Shown piece by piece: positions 34,704 to 43,649 of a stretch of 64,000 bases of DNA. Position numbers and translations under genes: made by a program. The DNA comes from CAYRNR01 sp964425605 (lineage in GTDB: Bacteria; Myxococcota_A; UBA796; UBA9615; CAYRNR01): contig CAYRNR010000023.1 of NCBI GenBank assembly GCA_964425605.1, positions 1-64,000 on the forward strand, written 5' to 3'. The notes beneath the pieces are model-generated. The model was given only the letters and a program-made list of their open reading frames with translations. It was not told the origin of the DNA and made no database searches. Numbering within the stretch: position 1 is the first letter of the stretch; the number at the start of each line of letters is the position of its first letter.

Positions 34704-35789
34704 ATGGCCCGGACGTTCGAGCCGAGCATTCTGAGCATCGAGACGTCCACCGTCTGCCAGCTCCGGTGCCCCACCTGCCCGACCACGGGTGAGGACGCCA
34801 ACCCCTTCATCGGACAGGGGCAGCTCCGCGCGCGGGACTTCGGCCGGCTGCTGGACCATGCCCCGCGGATACGAGCCGCGCAGTTCGTCAGCCTGGGAGA
34901 GATCTTCCTCAACCGCGAGATCGGCGAGATCCTGCGCATCGGGTACGAGCGGGGCCTGGACCTCCACTGCGACAGCGGGACGAACTTCAACCACGCCCCC
35001 GAACAGCTCCTCGAGGACCTCGTCCGGTTTCGCCTGAGGGATCTGCGGTGCTCCATCGACGGCGCCTCGCAGGAGACCTACGAGCGATACCGGGTGGGCG
35101 GGGATTTCGACCGCGTCCTGGAGAACATCCGTCGCCTCGACGAGACGAAACGACGCCTGGGCATCCCGTACCCGAGGCTCACGTGGCAGTTCGTGGTGTT
35201 CGGCCACAACGAACACGAGATCTCCAGAGCCCGGGAGATGGCGCACTCCCTCGGCATGGCCTTCGAGCCCAAGATGTCCTGGGACCCGGCCTTCTCGCCC
35301 ATCCGAAATCCAGCCCTGGTCCGTGAGCAGACCGGATGGCAGGAGATCTCACGCGACGATTTCGTCGAATCGACCGGTCAGAACTACATGCGCGACGTGT
35401 GCTACGCCCTGTGGCTCTACCCCCGCATCAACTGGGACGGTCGAGTCCTCGGCTGCTGCTGGAACAACTGGGGGGAGTTCGGCGGGAATGCGTTCGAGGA
35501 CGGGTACGAGGCCGTGGTCGACAGCCCGGGCATACGCCGCGCCCGCGACATGCTGATGGGCCGCGCCTCGGCCAGCGAGGCGATACCCTGCACCGATTGT
35601 GCGATGTACGAGGGGATGCGAGAGCGTGGGGACTACCTGAGCCGCGACGAGGTTCATGGACGGCCGTCGAGGTTCCGCCGCGCCCTTCAACGGATCCATC
35701 GCCACGGTCCCGGTCGGAGAGCGCGCGTTCGCCTGGCGTTCGACGCGACGTGGTACCGAAGACGGTACCTGGGGTATCGTACCCGCTGA
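34704..35789 (+). CDS. radical SAM / SPASM protein
   Basis: A 361-residue protein. The radical SAM C-x3-C-x2-C motif is at Cys18, Cys22 and Cys25 right after an SIETS strand. A SPASM-type region near residues 230-305 includes CYALWLYPRINWDG, GCCW and a final CTDC. Such enzymes carry auxiliary Fe-S clusters and modify peptides or sugars. The AAGGAGG signal precedes the ATG. It sits among glycosyltransferases, so a role in sugar modification is inferred. Confidence 0.85.
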   Translation: MARTFEPSILSIETSTVCQLRCPTCPTTGEDANPFIGQGQLRARDFGRLLDHAPRIRAAQFVSLGEIFLNREIGEILRIGYERGLDLHCDSGTNFNHAPEQLLEDLVRFRLRDLRCSIDGASQETYERYRVGGDFDRVLENIRRLDETKRRLGIPYPRLTWQFVVFGHNEHEISRAREMAHSLGMAFEPKMSWDPAFSPIRNPALVREQTGWQEISRDDFVESTGQNYMRDVCYALWLYPRINWDGRVLGCCWNNWGEFGGNAFEDGYEAVVDSPGIRRARDMLMGRASASEAIPCTDCAMYEGMRERGDYLSRDEVHGRPSRFRRALQRIHRHGPGRRARVRLAFDATWYRRRYLGYRTR

Positions 35790-35817
35790 CGGCTCCGCCG
35801 TCCCCACCCCTCAGCGG
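35783..35817. terminator. bidirectional hairpin covering both convergent stop codons
   Basis: CCGCTGA (35783-35789) pairs with TCAGCGG (35811-35817), and inside it GACGG pairs with CCGTC (35788-35802). The outer repeats contain the TGA stops of the convergent genes. There is no T run, but the position suggests a shared terminator. Confidence 0.35.
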
Positions 35818-36821
35818 TGATAGGTTGCGGACTCCCACGGGAACATCTCGGACGGCCACGTCCGGCGCACGGCGCGCCGCGCGATCTTCCACGCCAGGGG
35901 CGCCCGGGTCAGCTCCAGCAGGCATCGACCCGTCAGGTACCTGTCCCGCGGAATGTGGAACCGCTGGCGGCTGTCTCTCCAGAGTCGTCTGGCGTGGCCC
36001 CGCTGCCCCAGCGTCGCCCAGCGCTCGGACAGCCAGTACGCGACGCCGTGGAAGTGTCTGGTTCGTTCCCGTGTGAGCAGGCCTCGCCCGGCCAGGGCCT
36101 CGTGCGTCCGCACCACGAGCGCCTCGTGGGATCGGAGATGGGGGGGCTGCTGAGACGCGGCGCCGATGGTCTGGTGGTTCGAGGTCCGGTAGTGGCAATC
36201 GGGCGCCTCGTGGTTCCACGCGAACTCGACGCCGGCGGCGAGGGCGCGCACGTGGAAGTCCCAGTCCTGCCAGCTCGGCAGATCCTCGTCCCAGGGGCCC
36301 ACGGTGGGAAGCGTGCGCCGCCTCCATGTCGCGGCGTGTGGGCACCAGGGAATGTCGAACAGGAGGAACCGATCGAGCTCGTCGCGCTGTGAGCGGACGT
36401 TGAACCGGGTGCTCAGGTCCCCTGGCGCCCGGCGGAAGAGCCGGGCCACGGAGATCGTCGCGTCGCAGTTGGGGTTAGCGTCCAGGAACGCGACGCGCGC
36501 CTCGAGGGCGTGCGCCATCAACAGATCGTCCGAGTCCATGAACACCACGAGATCGCCGCGGGCGTGTCCGAGCCCCTCGTTCCTGCAGACCGGGGCCCCC
36601 CCGCGCTCGGAGCTGCGGACGAAGGGCCGGACGCGCCCATCGGCCCGGGCCATTTGCCGCAGCCGGTCGAGCGTGTCGTCCGACGAGTGATCGTCCACGA
36701 CGATCGCCTCCCAGTTGGGGTACGACTGGGCGCGGATGGACTGGAGCGTCTCGTCGAGCATCTCCACCCGATCGAGGGTGGGGATCACGACGGAGACCAG
36801 CGGCGACGGGGACGAGCTCAC
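35811..36821 (-). CDS. family 2 glycosyltransferase
   Basis: A 336-residue GT-A protein with VSVVIPTLDRVEML at the N-terminus, VVDDHSSDDT, and the MDSDD metal-binding motif. A later WQDWDFHVRAL segment is typical of GT2 enzymes. The GTG start overlaps the upstream radical SAM stop (GTGA), so the two genes are translationally coupled. Confidence 0.9.
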   Translation of the reverse strand: MSSSPSPLVSVVIPTLDRVEMLDETLQSIRAQSYPNWEAIVVDDHSSDDTLDRLRQMARADGRVRPFVRSSERGGAPVCRNEGLGHARGDLVVFMDSDDLLMAHALEARVAFLDANPNCDATISVARLFRRAPGDLSTRFNVRSQRDELDRFLLFDIPWCPHAATWRRRTLPTVGPWDEDLPSWQDWDFHVRALAAGVEFAWNHEAPDCHYRTSNHQTIGAASQQPPHLRSHEALVVRTHEALAGRGLLTRERTRHFHGVAYWLSERWATLGQRGHARRLWRDSRQRFHIPRDRYLTGRCLLELTRAPLAWKIARRAVRRTWPSEMFPWESATYHR

Positions 36822-38257
36822 ACCGGACCTCGTCCGAGACCCATCCGGGCCGCGGCCTTCAGCGCCCGGAGGGTGGGGCGGACGGTCTCGAAGAGCCCGG
36901 GGTGCATCCACAGGTGGTCCAGGCACCGCTCCGTGAGGCGGCCGAGGGGAGGCCGCAGGGCGAAGATCCGGGTGTACAGGTGGACCGTGCGCTCGAAGTT
37001 GCGGTACGCGAACCGGATCTCCTCGGCGGTGAACCCGTCGAGCCGCAGGACCGACGTCTCCTCGAAGTAGCTGTCCACCTCGGCGCCCGTCAGGAAGCCA
37101 TCGGCCCGGCACTGCTCGTGCAGGGCCGTACCCTGGTAGGGATAGAACACGGTGGTCTGCACGCCGGCCGGACGCAGCCGGGCGGCGAGCTTGACCGTAC
37201 TCAGCGCCGTCCGCAGCGTCTCGCCCGGGATGCCGACCATGCAGTACAGGAACAGGCCCAGTCCGTTGCGGTGGCACAGCTCGCCGGCGCGCAGGATCTG
37301 ATCCTCGTGCATCCTCCTGTTCAAGGTGGTGTTCCGGATGGCCTCGTCGCCGCTCTCGAGGCCCAGCTGGACCTGGCGGCACCCCGATCGCCGCAGCTGC
37401 TCGCAGATGGTCTCGTTCAGCAGGTCGAAGCGGCTGTTGCAGATGTAGGGGAGCCCGATCTCACGGGGGTACCGCTCGGTGAACTCGGCGAACCAGGCGC
37501 GGTTCAGGGTCAGGATGTCGTCGTGGAGGGTGAGGTGCTCCACGTCGGGGTGGTCCTGCAGCGCCTGCTTCATCTCCGCGAGGAGCCGATCCACGGACTT
37601 GAACCGGACGTAGTGCTTCGGGTTCGGGACCAGGGATCTCAGGGTCTCGTTGCAGCAGTACGAGCAGCGATAGGGGCACCCGCGGGATCCCATGAAGGAG
37701 ATGCGGCCCATCCTGTGGTCCACCGAGTTGGGGTAGTCGAACAGCGCCCGGTCGGGAGGGGGCAGCTCGTCGAGATCCACCACGAGGGGACGGGAGGGGT
37801 TGCGGTGGACCTCGCCGTCCCGCTCGATCCACAGGCTCGGGATCTGAGTGACGTCGTCCCCCGCGCCCAGCCCGTCGCACAGCTCGAGCAGGGGCCCCTC
37901 ACCCTCGCCGAGGCAGACCGCGTCGACCCCAGGCTGGGCGATGACCTCGGCCGGATCGAGGGTGGGGTGGACGCCCCCGAAGACGGTGAAGACGTCTCGC
38001 ACGCGCCTGAGGCCGTTGGCGTAGTCGGCCGCGTGGCGGAAGGTGTTGGTCGTCGTGCTGAAGGCCAGCATGTCCGCGTCGCCGTGGCCGGCCTCGACCT
38101 CGGCCACGAACCGTTCGACGTCGATCCGGTCGGTGACATGGATGAGGCGTGTCGAGTGGCCGTTGGTTCTCAGGACCGCGGCCAGCGAGGCGAGCCCCTC
38201 GTGGTACTTCCCCCCCTCTCCCTGCATGTGGTCGATGTAGACGAACAGAACTCTCAC
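36818..38257 (-). CDS. B12-binding-type radical SAM protein
   Basis: A 479-residue protein. Residues 1-130 resemble the cobalamin-binding domain of class B radical SAM enzymes, with a GGVHPTL segment. The radical SAM core starts with CPYRCSYC (C-x3-C-x2-C) near residue 190 and contains QLGLESGDE. Such proteins often methylate or rearrange unreactive carbon centres. GTG at 38257 has CGGAG seven bases upstream. It leads a two-gene unit with the glycosyltransferase at 35811-36821. Confidence 0.87.
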   Translation of the reverse strand: MRVLFVYIDHMQGEGGKYHEGLASLAAVLRTNGHSTRLIHVTDRIDVERFVAEVEAGHGDADMLAFSTTTNTFRHAADYANGLRRVRDVFTVFGGVHPTLDPAEVIAQPGVDAVCLGEGEGPLLELCDGLGAGDDVTQIPSLWIERDGEVHRNPSRPLVVDLDELPPPDRALFDYPNSVDHRMGRISFMGSRGCPYRCSYCCNETLRSLVPNPKHYVRFKSVDRLLAEMKQALQDHPDVEHLTLHDDILTLNRAWFAEFTERYPREIGLPYICNSRFDLLNETICEQLRRSGCRQVQLGLESGDEAIRNTTLNRRMHEDQILRAGELCHRNGLGLFLYCMVGIPGETLRTALSTVKLAARLRPAGVQTTVFYPYQGTALHEQCRADGFLTGAEVDSYFEETSVLRLDGFTAEEIRFAYRNFERTVHLYTRIFALRPPLGRLTERCLDHLWMHPGLFETVRPTLRALKAAARMGLGRGPV

Positions 38258-38322
38258 GAAGAACTCCGGAGCCGGCGATCCCGATCGTGGCATCGCGCTC
38301 GGTGAAGAGCAAACGCGGGCCA

Positions 38323-38331
38323 TGGTATAGT
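38323..38331 (+). promoter_or_regulatory. extended -10-like motif (TGGTATAGT)
   Basis: TG-G-TATAGT lies 40 bases upstream of the ATG at 38372. The hexamer is close to TATAAT. No convincing -35 box is found. Confidence 0.45.
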
Positions 38332-38371
38332 CGGCCGCGTCCCCGCGCGGGCCGCGAAGACCACTGAATCC

Positions 38372-39115
38372 ATGATTCGCAACACGCTGAGAAACCTGCG
38401 TTCGTCCTCGTCGAGGCGCGTGGCGCGCCTGCGCGACGGCGTGAGGTACCGCGGCAGCGAGCGGTTCTGCCCCGTCTGCGAGCGCTCCTGGCGCCGGTTC
38501 AAGCCCTTCGGCGATCCTCCCCGGGCCGACGCGCAGTGCCCCCGCTGTGGCTCGCTGGAGAGACATCGGCTGCTGAGCCTGTTCCTGCGGCAGCGGACCG
38601 ACCTGTTCGACGGCCGCCCCCGGAAGATGCTGCACGTGGCGCCCGAGCCGTGCCTGGAGCCGGTCTTCGAGGCGGCCCTGGGCAGCGGCTACTTCACCGC
38701 GGATCTGCTCGATCCCCGCGCCAGGTTGCGAATGGACGTCGAGGCCATCGATCTCCCGGACGGCACCTTCGACATCGTCTACTGCAGTCACGTCCTCGAG
38801 CACGTGTCCGACGACCGCAAGGCGCTGCGGGAGTTCCGCCGTGTCCTCGACCGGTCCGGCTGGGCCATCCTCCTCGTCCCCATCCTGCGCGAATCCACCT
38901 ACGAGGATCCATCCATCGACACGCCCGCAGGGCGGCGGCGCCACTTCGGCCAGGAGGATCACGTGCGCGTCTACGGGCGCGACTACCCCGACCGGCTGCG
39001 TGAGGCGGGATTCCACGTGGACGTGACGCGGGTCCCGGATCTGGCCAGCCCGGAGGAGGCCACGCGGATGGGGCTGACCGAGGCCAGCGGCGACATCTAC
39101 TACTGCACCCGGTGA
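38372..39115 (+). CDS. SAM methyltransferase with N-terminal zinc ribbon
   Basis: A 247-residue protein. The N-terminal CPVC and CPRC pairs (about residues 33-60) form a zinc-ribbon-like module. The methyltransferase part begins with MLHVAPEP in place of the usual GxGxG motif, a feature of this particular subfamily, and has FDIVYCSHVLEHV as motif II. It may methylate a sugar of the surface glycan. It is a single gene flanked by opposite-strand genes. Confidence 0.87.
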   Translation: MIRNTLRNLRSSSSRRVARLRDGVRYRGSERFCPVCERSWRRFKPFGDPPRADAQCPRCGSLERHRLLSLFLRQRTDLFDGRPRKMLHVAPEPCLEPVFEAALGSGYFTADLLDPRARLRMDVEAIDLPDGTFDIVYCSHVLEHVSDDRKALREFRRVLDRSGWAILLVPILRESTYEDPSIDTPAGRRRHFGQEDHVRVYGRDYPDRLREAGFHVDVTRVPDLASPEEATRMGLTEASGDIYYCTR

Positions 39116-39133
39116 GGGCTGCGCCCGATCACC
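39111..39133. terminator. hairpin covering convergent stop codons
   Basis: GGTGA-GGGC pairs with GCCC-GA-TCACC around a TGC loop, with a two-base bulge. It overlaps the TGA of the methyltransferase (39113-39115) and the minus-strand stop of the Wzt-like gene (39129-39131). It is a plausible shared terminator without a T run. Confidence 0.35.
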
Positions 39134-40397
39134 TCGAACCTTCGTCGATCTCCCAGTGCACGTCGTGGAGGTGGAGTGGACCCCAGGGACGATCGGGCCA
39201 CTGGGTCGCCGACTTCGCGTCGATCACCTCGAACAGCGGCACGTTGAAGAGCAGATCGTACGAGCGGGTCGCCATGCTCTGGTTGATGCCGAGGTCGGCG
39301 CTGTACCGCCCCGGCGACAGGGGAGGGGCCACGACCCTCATCCTCAGCGTCCTGAGCCCCGCGGCGAGATCCACGTCGAACCCCTGATCCCACGAGAACA
39401 AGACGGTGACGTGCGCCCCGTGGTCGTCCTTGAGGATGCAGGTGAAGTGACAGCCCTGGATCGGCTCGCGGACCTCGATCTGGACCTCCATGACGAGGTC
39501 GTCGCCGGCGTCGATGATCGGCTGCGTCGTCTCGGAACCGTTGACGACGATGGAGCGCATGAGGATGGGCGGGTGGGGCATGGTCCGCTTGCGGTGCCGC
39601 TCCAGGTCCAGCGCGCCCACGTCCTGGGGCGCGGTCACATCGTTCATGTAGGCCTTGGTCACCTCCTCGGTGGGACCGTCCCAGGCGATCTCGCCCGCGC
39701 GGACGCAGATGGTCCTGCGGGTCAGCGAGCGGATGGCGGCCATGTTGTGGCTGACGAACAGCACGGTCCTGCCGCTGTTGGCCACGTCGTCCATCTTGCC
39801 CAGGCAGGCGCGCTGGAACTTGGCGTCACCCACGGCCAGCACCTCATCCACCAGCAGGATCTCGGGATCCAGGTGGGCGGCGATGGAGAAGGCCAACCGC
39901 ATGAACATGCCGCTGGAGTAGCGCTTGACCGGCGTGTCGAGGAACCGCTCGATCTCGGAGAACGCCACGATCTCGTCGAACTTGCTGCGGATCTCGGTCC
40001 GCTTCATGCCCAGGATCGCGCCGTTGAGGAAGATGTTCTCCCGGCCCGAGAGCTCCGGGTGGAACCCCGTACCCACCTCGAGCAGGCTCCCGACGCGCCC
40101 CCGGAGCTCGACCCGCCCGCGCGTGGGTTCGGTGATCCGCGCCAGCACCTTGAGCAGGGTGCTCTTCCCCGCCCCGTTGGCGCCGATGATGCCCAGCGCC
40201 TCCCCCGGCGCCACGTCCAGGTCCACGTCCTTGAGGGCCCACAGGGAGTCGGGCCCCGCGGCCGCTGACCGGCGGCCCAGCGTCGTGAGGCCCCTGGCCC
40301 AGCCCATGAGCAGCTCGCGGAGGTTGCCCGCGGGCGCGGCGCGGCCCAGCGTGTACCGCTTGGCGAGGCCGCGTACCTGGATGGCTGATCGGGTCAT
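39129..40397 (-). CDS. wzt: polysaccharide ABC transporter ATP-binding protein with cargo-binding tail (Wzt-like)
   Basis: A 422-residue protein. Walker A GANGAGKST is near residue 76, the signature is YSSGM as in Wzt/TagH proteins, and Walker B is ILLVDEVLAVGD. After about residue 265 there is a beta-rich extension of 150 residues, as in Wzt subunits whose C-terminal domain recognises the capped non-reducing end of the polymer. ATG at 40397 follows TGAGG. It pairs with the permease seven bases upstream and would export the completed glycan, suggesting an ABC-dependent O-antigen-type pathway. Confidence 0.9.
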   Translation of the reverse strand: MTRSAIQVRGLAKRYTLGRAAPAGNLRELLMGWARGLTTLGRRSAAAGPDSLWALKDVDLDVAPGEALGIIGANGAGKSTLLKVLARITEPTRGRVELRGRVGSLLEVGTGFHPELSGRENIFLNGAILGMKRTEIRSKFDEIVAFSEIERFLDTPVKRYSSGMFMRLAFSIAAHLDPEILLVDEVLAVGDAKFQRACLGKMDDVANSGRTVLFVSHNMAAIRSLTRRTICVRAGEIAWDGPTEEVTKAYMNDVTAPQDVGALDLERHRKRTMPHPPILMRSIVVNGSETTQPIIDAGDDLVMEVQIEVREPIQGCHFTCILKDDHGAHVTVLFSWDQGFDVDLAAGLRTLRMRVVAPPLSPGRYSADLGINQSMATRSYDLLFNVPLFEVIDAKSATQWPDRPWGPLHLHDVHWEIDEGSR

Positions 40398-40404
40398 CGA
40401 TGCC

Positions 40405-41319
40405 TCACAGGAAGTCCGCGAACACGCGTTCGAGTCTACGGAAGTACAGCATCCCACCCACGAGCAGGACGCCGACCATCGCCCCCGACAGGACCAGGAG
40501 GTGCAGCGGCGGCGGCGCGCTGTCGAGCAACACCCAGCGGAAACCCTCCACCACGCAGAACATGGGGTTGAGGCTGTAGATGACCTGCGCCCACTGGGGC
40601 ATCTTCGGCAGGATGCTCTCGGCGGGGTAGACCACCGGCGTCATGTACATCAGGAACTGGGTGAGGAAGGGGATGGTGTACTTGATGTCCCGATACAGGG
40701 CGTTGGCCGCCGACAGCCACAGGGCCATCGCCAGGGCGGTGACCATGGCGAGCAGCACGAACACGGGGAGCACCACGATCGAGCCCGACGGGACGATGCC
40801 GTAGAACGCCATCATGGCCAGCAGCACGATGAACGCGAGGACGAAGTCCACCAGCCCGACGGTGACCGTGGCCGTCGGGATGAGCAGCCGGGGGAAGTAG
40901 ACCTTGGTGACCAGGCGCTCGTTGGCGACGAGGGAGTTGCCCGCCTGGGTCAGCGAGAACGCGAAGAGCTGCCACGGCACCAGGGCACAGAACGTCGACA
41001 CCGCGTAGGGGATGCCGTCGGGGCTGGGTTGGTTGCCCCGCCCCATGAGCACGCCGAACAGCAGGGTGAAGACCACCATCGTGGTCAGCGGCTGGAGCAC
41101 GGCCCAGGCCACCCCCAGGAACGTCTGCTTGTACCGGACGCGGAAGTCCCGCTGGGCGAGGAACCACATCAACTCCCGGTAGAGCCACAGCTCGGCGAAG
41201 TCCACGGGCTTCCAGCCCGGGCGCGGCTCGATGACGATGGTCGGTGCGTCCGGACCTGGAGGGGCCGGCAGGGGCGCCGCGTCCCCGGGGTCGCGGACTT
41301 CCTTGGAGTCGCGGTCCAT
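40405..41319 (-). CDS. wzm: polysaccharide ABC transporter permease (Wzm-like)
   Basis: A 304-residue ABC-2-type membrane protein. After a 45-residue cytoplasmic N-terminus with LWLYRELMWFLAQRD comes a motif with RVRYKQTFLGVAWAVLQPL, the classic Wzm/TagG signature, then about six transmembrane segments. It forms the export channel with the ATPase encoded seven bases downstream. ATG at 41319 is preferred; an ATG at 41361 has no ribosome binding site. Confidence 0.9.
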   Translation of the reverse strand: MDRDSKEVRDPGDAAPLPAPPGPDAPTIVIEPRPGWKPVDFAELWLYRELMWFLAQRDFRVRYKQTFLGVAWAVLQPLTTMVVFTLLFGVLMGRGNQPSPDGIPYAVSTFCALVPWQLFAFSLTQAGNSLVANERLVTKVYFPRLLIPTATVTVGLVDFVLAFIVLLAMMAFYGIVPSGSIVVLPVFVLLAMVTALAMALWLSAANALYRDIKYTIPFLTQFLMYMTPVVYPAESILPKMPQWAQVIYSLNPMFCVVEGFRWVLLDSAPPPLHLLVLSGAMVGVLLVGGMLYFRRLERVFADFL

Positions 41320-41432
41320 GTCTCGAGCAACCTCGTCCCGTGGCGAGCCGGGGAGGCGCATCGTGGCGGCGCGCCCCGGGGAACGATACCACGCGCGCTC
41401 CGCGTTCGAAAATGGCGGCCAGGCCTCCCCGA

Positions 41433-42617
41433 TCAGGCGCCGGTGGCCGATCGGACGCGGTCCAGGGCCTGGACGAAGGCGGGGGGTCTGGAGAACTCCG
41501 GATCGCGGAGCACCGGCTCCGGGGAGGGGTTGGTCGAGGGGAACCAGACCTCCCTCCCTGCGAGGCGGCGAGCGATGTCGGTCCGCAGATCCCGCGTGAC
41601 GGCCCGGGTCAGGTCGACCGAGGCCAGGGCGCGCTGCATCTCCCGCCCGTGGTACGCGGACAGGACGACTCGATCGGTGACCGCGCGCATGATGGACGTG
41701 TGCGCGCCTTGCCACATGGCCACGCGTGACCAGGCCGTCTCGAAGAACGCCCGCTGCGCAGCGCCGTGTTCTCCCAGCACGAGGTGGTCGGCGGCCCGGC
41801 GGATCGTGCCGAGTCTGGCCGAGAGGCCCCGCACGACGCGGCTCTTCCGGGGCATCGCGGGGTTCTCGAGGTTCCGCCAGTAGGGGGTCAAGAACGCGTC
41901 GGCCATCTGCCCGAGCCAGAAGACGATCCCTCGCCCGTGGGCGCGAGAGATGTCCAGGATCATCGTGATCCAGCGGCTGTGGGAGAGGCTCATGCGACAG
42001 GCGTTGGCCAGGATCTCGTCCTGCAGGACCTCCGGCCGGGGCTCGTCGCGGATCTCGATCACCTCGAGGTCCAGGTCGTTCTCGACGACGAACCGTTCCA
42101 CGAGCGCGTGGTTCGGCGCGGCGCTGAGCACCACGACGGGATTTCGCCACCTCAGGAGCAGGAGATTGAGGCTGTCCTTCCCTCCCACGAAGACGAGGTT
42201 CGTCGTCGATGGGTGGTGGGCCTCCGTGTCCGAGATGTCCGCCTGAAGCGCGTCGGCCACGGCCTCGACGAATCCGGCGGGGCTCCGGAGGGTGGGGAGG
42301 TTCAGCAGCGGTCCGCCCACGCGCCGGACGTCCTCGTCGATGCTGCCGGGGCCCGAGTAGTACTCGAAGTCGGGGTGCGAGGCGATGAACGCCGCGCGCG
42401 GGTCGAGCTTCAGGGATCCCTTGCAGGCGATCAGGAACAGGGGATTGTGGGAGTACAGGTCGCCCATCCGGTAGACGGGATAGAAGGTCGAGGTGCCCGT
42501 GAACCTGTCGGCTCTCCACACGTCGACGCCCGGAGTCCCCCAGATCATCCGCTCGCTGAGCACCTCGGCCTGGCGGATACGATCGGCGGCGTTGCGGATA
42601 CGCTCCTGAAGGGTCAC
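41433..42617 (-). CDS. PP-loop ATPase-like (asparagine-synthase-like) protein
   Basis: A 394-residue soluble protein. The motif FVGGKDSLNLLLL near residue 145 matches the ATP-pyrophosphatase PP-loop (S-G-G-x-D-S) except that the first Ser is Val, and a strand ending VVLSAAPNHAL follows as in N-type ATP pyrophosphatases. The rest is not recognised. Such domains adenylate carboxylates or carbonyl oxygens for amide or thio transfer. The GTG start has AAGGGAG six bases upstream. Lying 113 bases upstream of the Wzm gene on the same strand, it probably modifies a glycan component; this is inference. Confidence 0.65.
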   Translation of the reverse strand: MTLQERIRNAADRIRQAEVLSERMIWGTPGVDVWRADRFTGTSTFYPVYRMGDLYSHNPLFLIACKGSLKLDPRAAFIASHPDFEYYSGPGSIDEDVRRVGGPLLNLPTLRSPAGFVEAVADALQADISDTEAHHPSTTNLVFVGGKDSLNLLLLRWRNPVVVLSAAPNHALVERFVVENDLDLEVIEIRDEPRPEVLQDEILANACRMSLSHSRWITMILDISRAHGRGIVFWLGQMADAFLTPYWRNLENPAMPRKSRVVRGLSARLGTIRRAADHLVLGEHGAAQRAFFETAWSRVAMWQGAHTSIMRAVTDRVVLSAYHGREMQRALASVDLTRAVTRDLRTDIARRLAGREVWFPSTNPSPEPVLRDPEFSRPPAFVQALDRVRSATGA

Positions 42618-42698
42618 GGGCGACTCCCTTGGACAGCTCCAAGGAGATAGGAAGACGGGGCCGAGTTCAACCCCGTGCTGTGATTCTCCCGGACCCGC

Positions 42699-42707
42699 TG
42701 TTATCTT
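42699..42707 (+). promoter_or_regulatory. extended -10-like motif (TGTTATCTT)
   Basis: TG-T-TATCTT lies about 48 bases upstream of the GTG at 42756, in the divergent region shared with the PP-loop gene. Confidence 0.4.
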
Positions 42708-42755
42708 CGGAGCCCTGGATTGCGGCCGGGGAACCGGGGTCCGTGAGGTGTCACA

Positions 42756-43649
42756 GTGTTCGGTTGGGGACTGCGCGGGCGGTACGAGCGGGGGCGCATT
42801 CGCGTCAGACAGGAGTCGGAGGGCGCGCGCGCCCGGCTGCGCGCCGGAATCGGGCCTCGTCCAGAGGTGCCGGTGGTCGTCAGCATGACCACGACGTCGC
42901 AGCGGATCGCGACGGTGCCTGCGGTGGTCCGCCGGCTTCTAGGGCAGACGGTCCGGCCGCACAGGATACTGCTGTGGCTCTCCACGGAACCGTACCTGTT
43001 CGACGAGGGCATCGGCCCCCTGTCCGTACCTCGTGAGCTCTGGCGGCGCGCGGGCGACCGCCTCGAGATCCGCTACACCGGCAACACGGGCCCCTACCGG
43101 AAGATCATCCCCGCCCTGCCCGAGGCGCACCCGCGAGGGCTGCCGGTGGTCACCATCGACGACGACCACCTGGTCCCCGCGGACTGGCTGGAGCGGCTGA
43201 TCGAGGCGCACGCGCGGGAGCCGCGCGCGGTGGTCTGCTACCACGCCCGGCGGATCCGGCGCGGCGCGGACGGAGAGCTCCTCCCGTACCAGCAGTGGCC
43301 CATGTGGGAGGGGGCAGGGTTCCGCATGGATCTCCTGCCCATCGGCTTCGGCGGCGTCCTCTACCCGCCCGGCTGCCTGCCCCCGGGGACCGAGGACACG
43401 GCCGTGTTCACCGAGCTGGCGCCGCGCACCGACGACCTGTGGTTGCGGATGCACACCTTGCGCGCTGGCGCGCGGGTCCTGGTGGTGCCGCCGAAGACCT
43501 ACGTCCCGTGTCGAAGCGCGTCGCCCGAGCTCTTCTCGGGCAACCACCCCAGCGGGAACGACGAAGCCCTGGCCCGGTTGCAGGGCTGGGCCCCCGACGC
43601 CTTCTCGATCCCGCCGGACGAGCCGGAACCGGCGCGGAGTCGGCGATGA
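42756..43649 (+). CDS. glycosyltransferase-like protein (GT-A type)
   Basis: A 297-residue protein. VVVSMTTTSQRIATVPAV and ILLWLS are followed by VTIDDDHLVP, a D-x-D-like metal motif, then a conserved YHARR and W-x-M-W pattern. This fits a distant GT-A glycosyltransferase. A basic N-terminal extension of about 35 residues is not recognised. The GTG start has GAGG upstream. Its stop overlaps the methyltransferase start (ATGA). Confidence 0.72.
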   Translation: MFGWGLRGRYERGRIRVRQESEGARARLRAGIGPRPEVPVVVSMTTTSQRIATVPAVVRRLLGQTVRPHRILLWLSTEPYLFDEGIGPLSVPRELWRRAGDRLEIRYTGNTGPYRKIIPALPEAHPRGLPVVTIDDDHLVPADWLERLIEAHAREPRAVVCYHARRIRRGADGELLPYQQWPMWEGAGFRMDLLPIGFGGVLYPPGCLPPGTEDTAVFTELAPRTDDLWLRMHTLRAGARVLVVPPKTYVPCRSASPELFSGNHPSGNDEALARLQGWAPDAFSIPPDEPEPARSRR

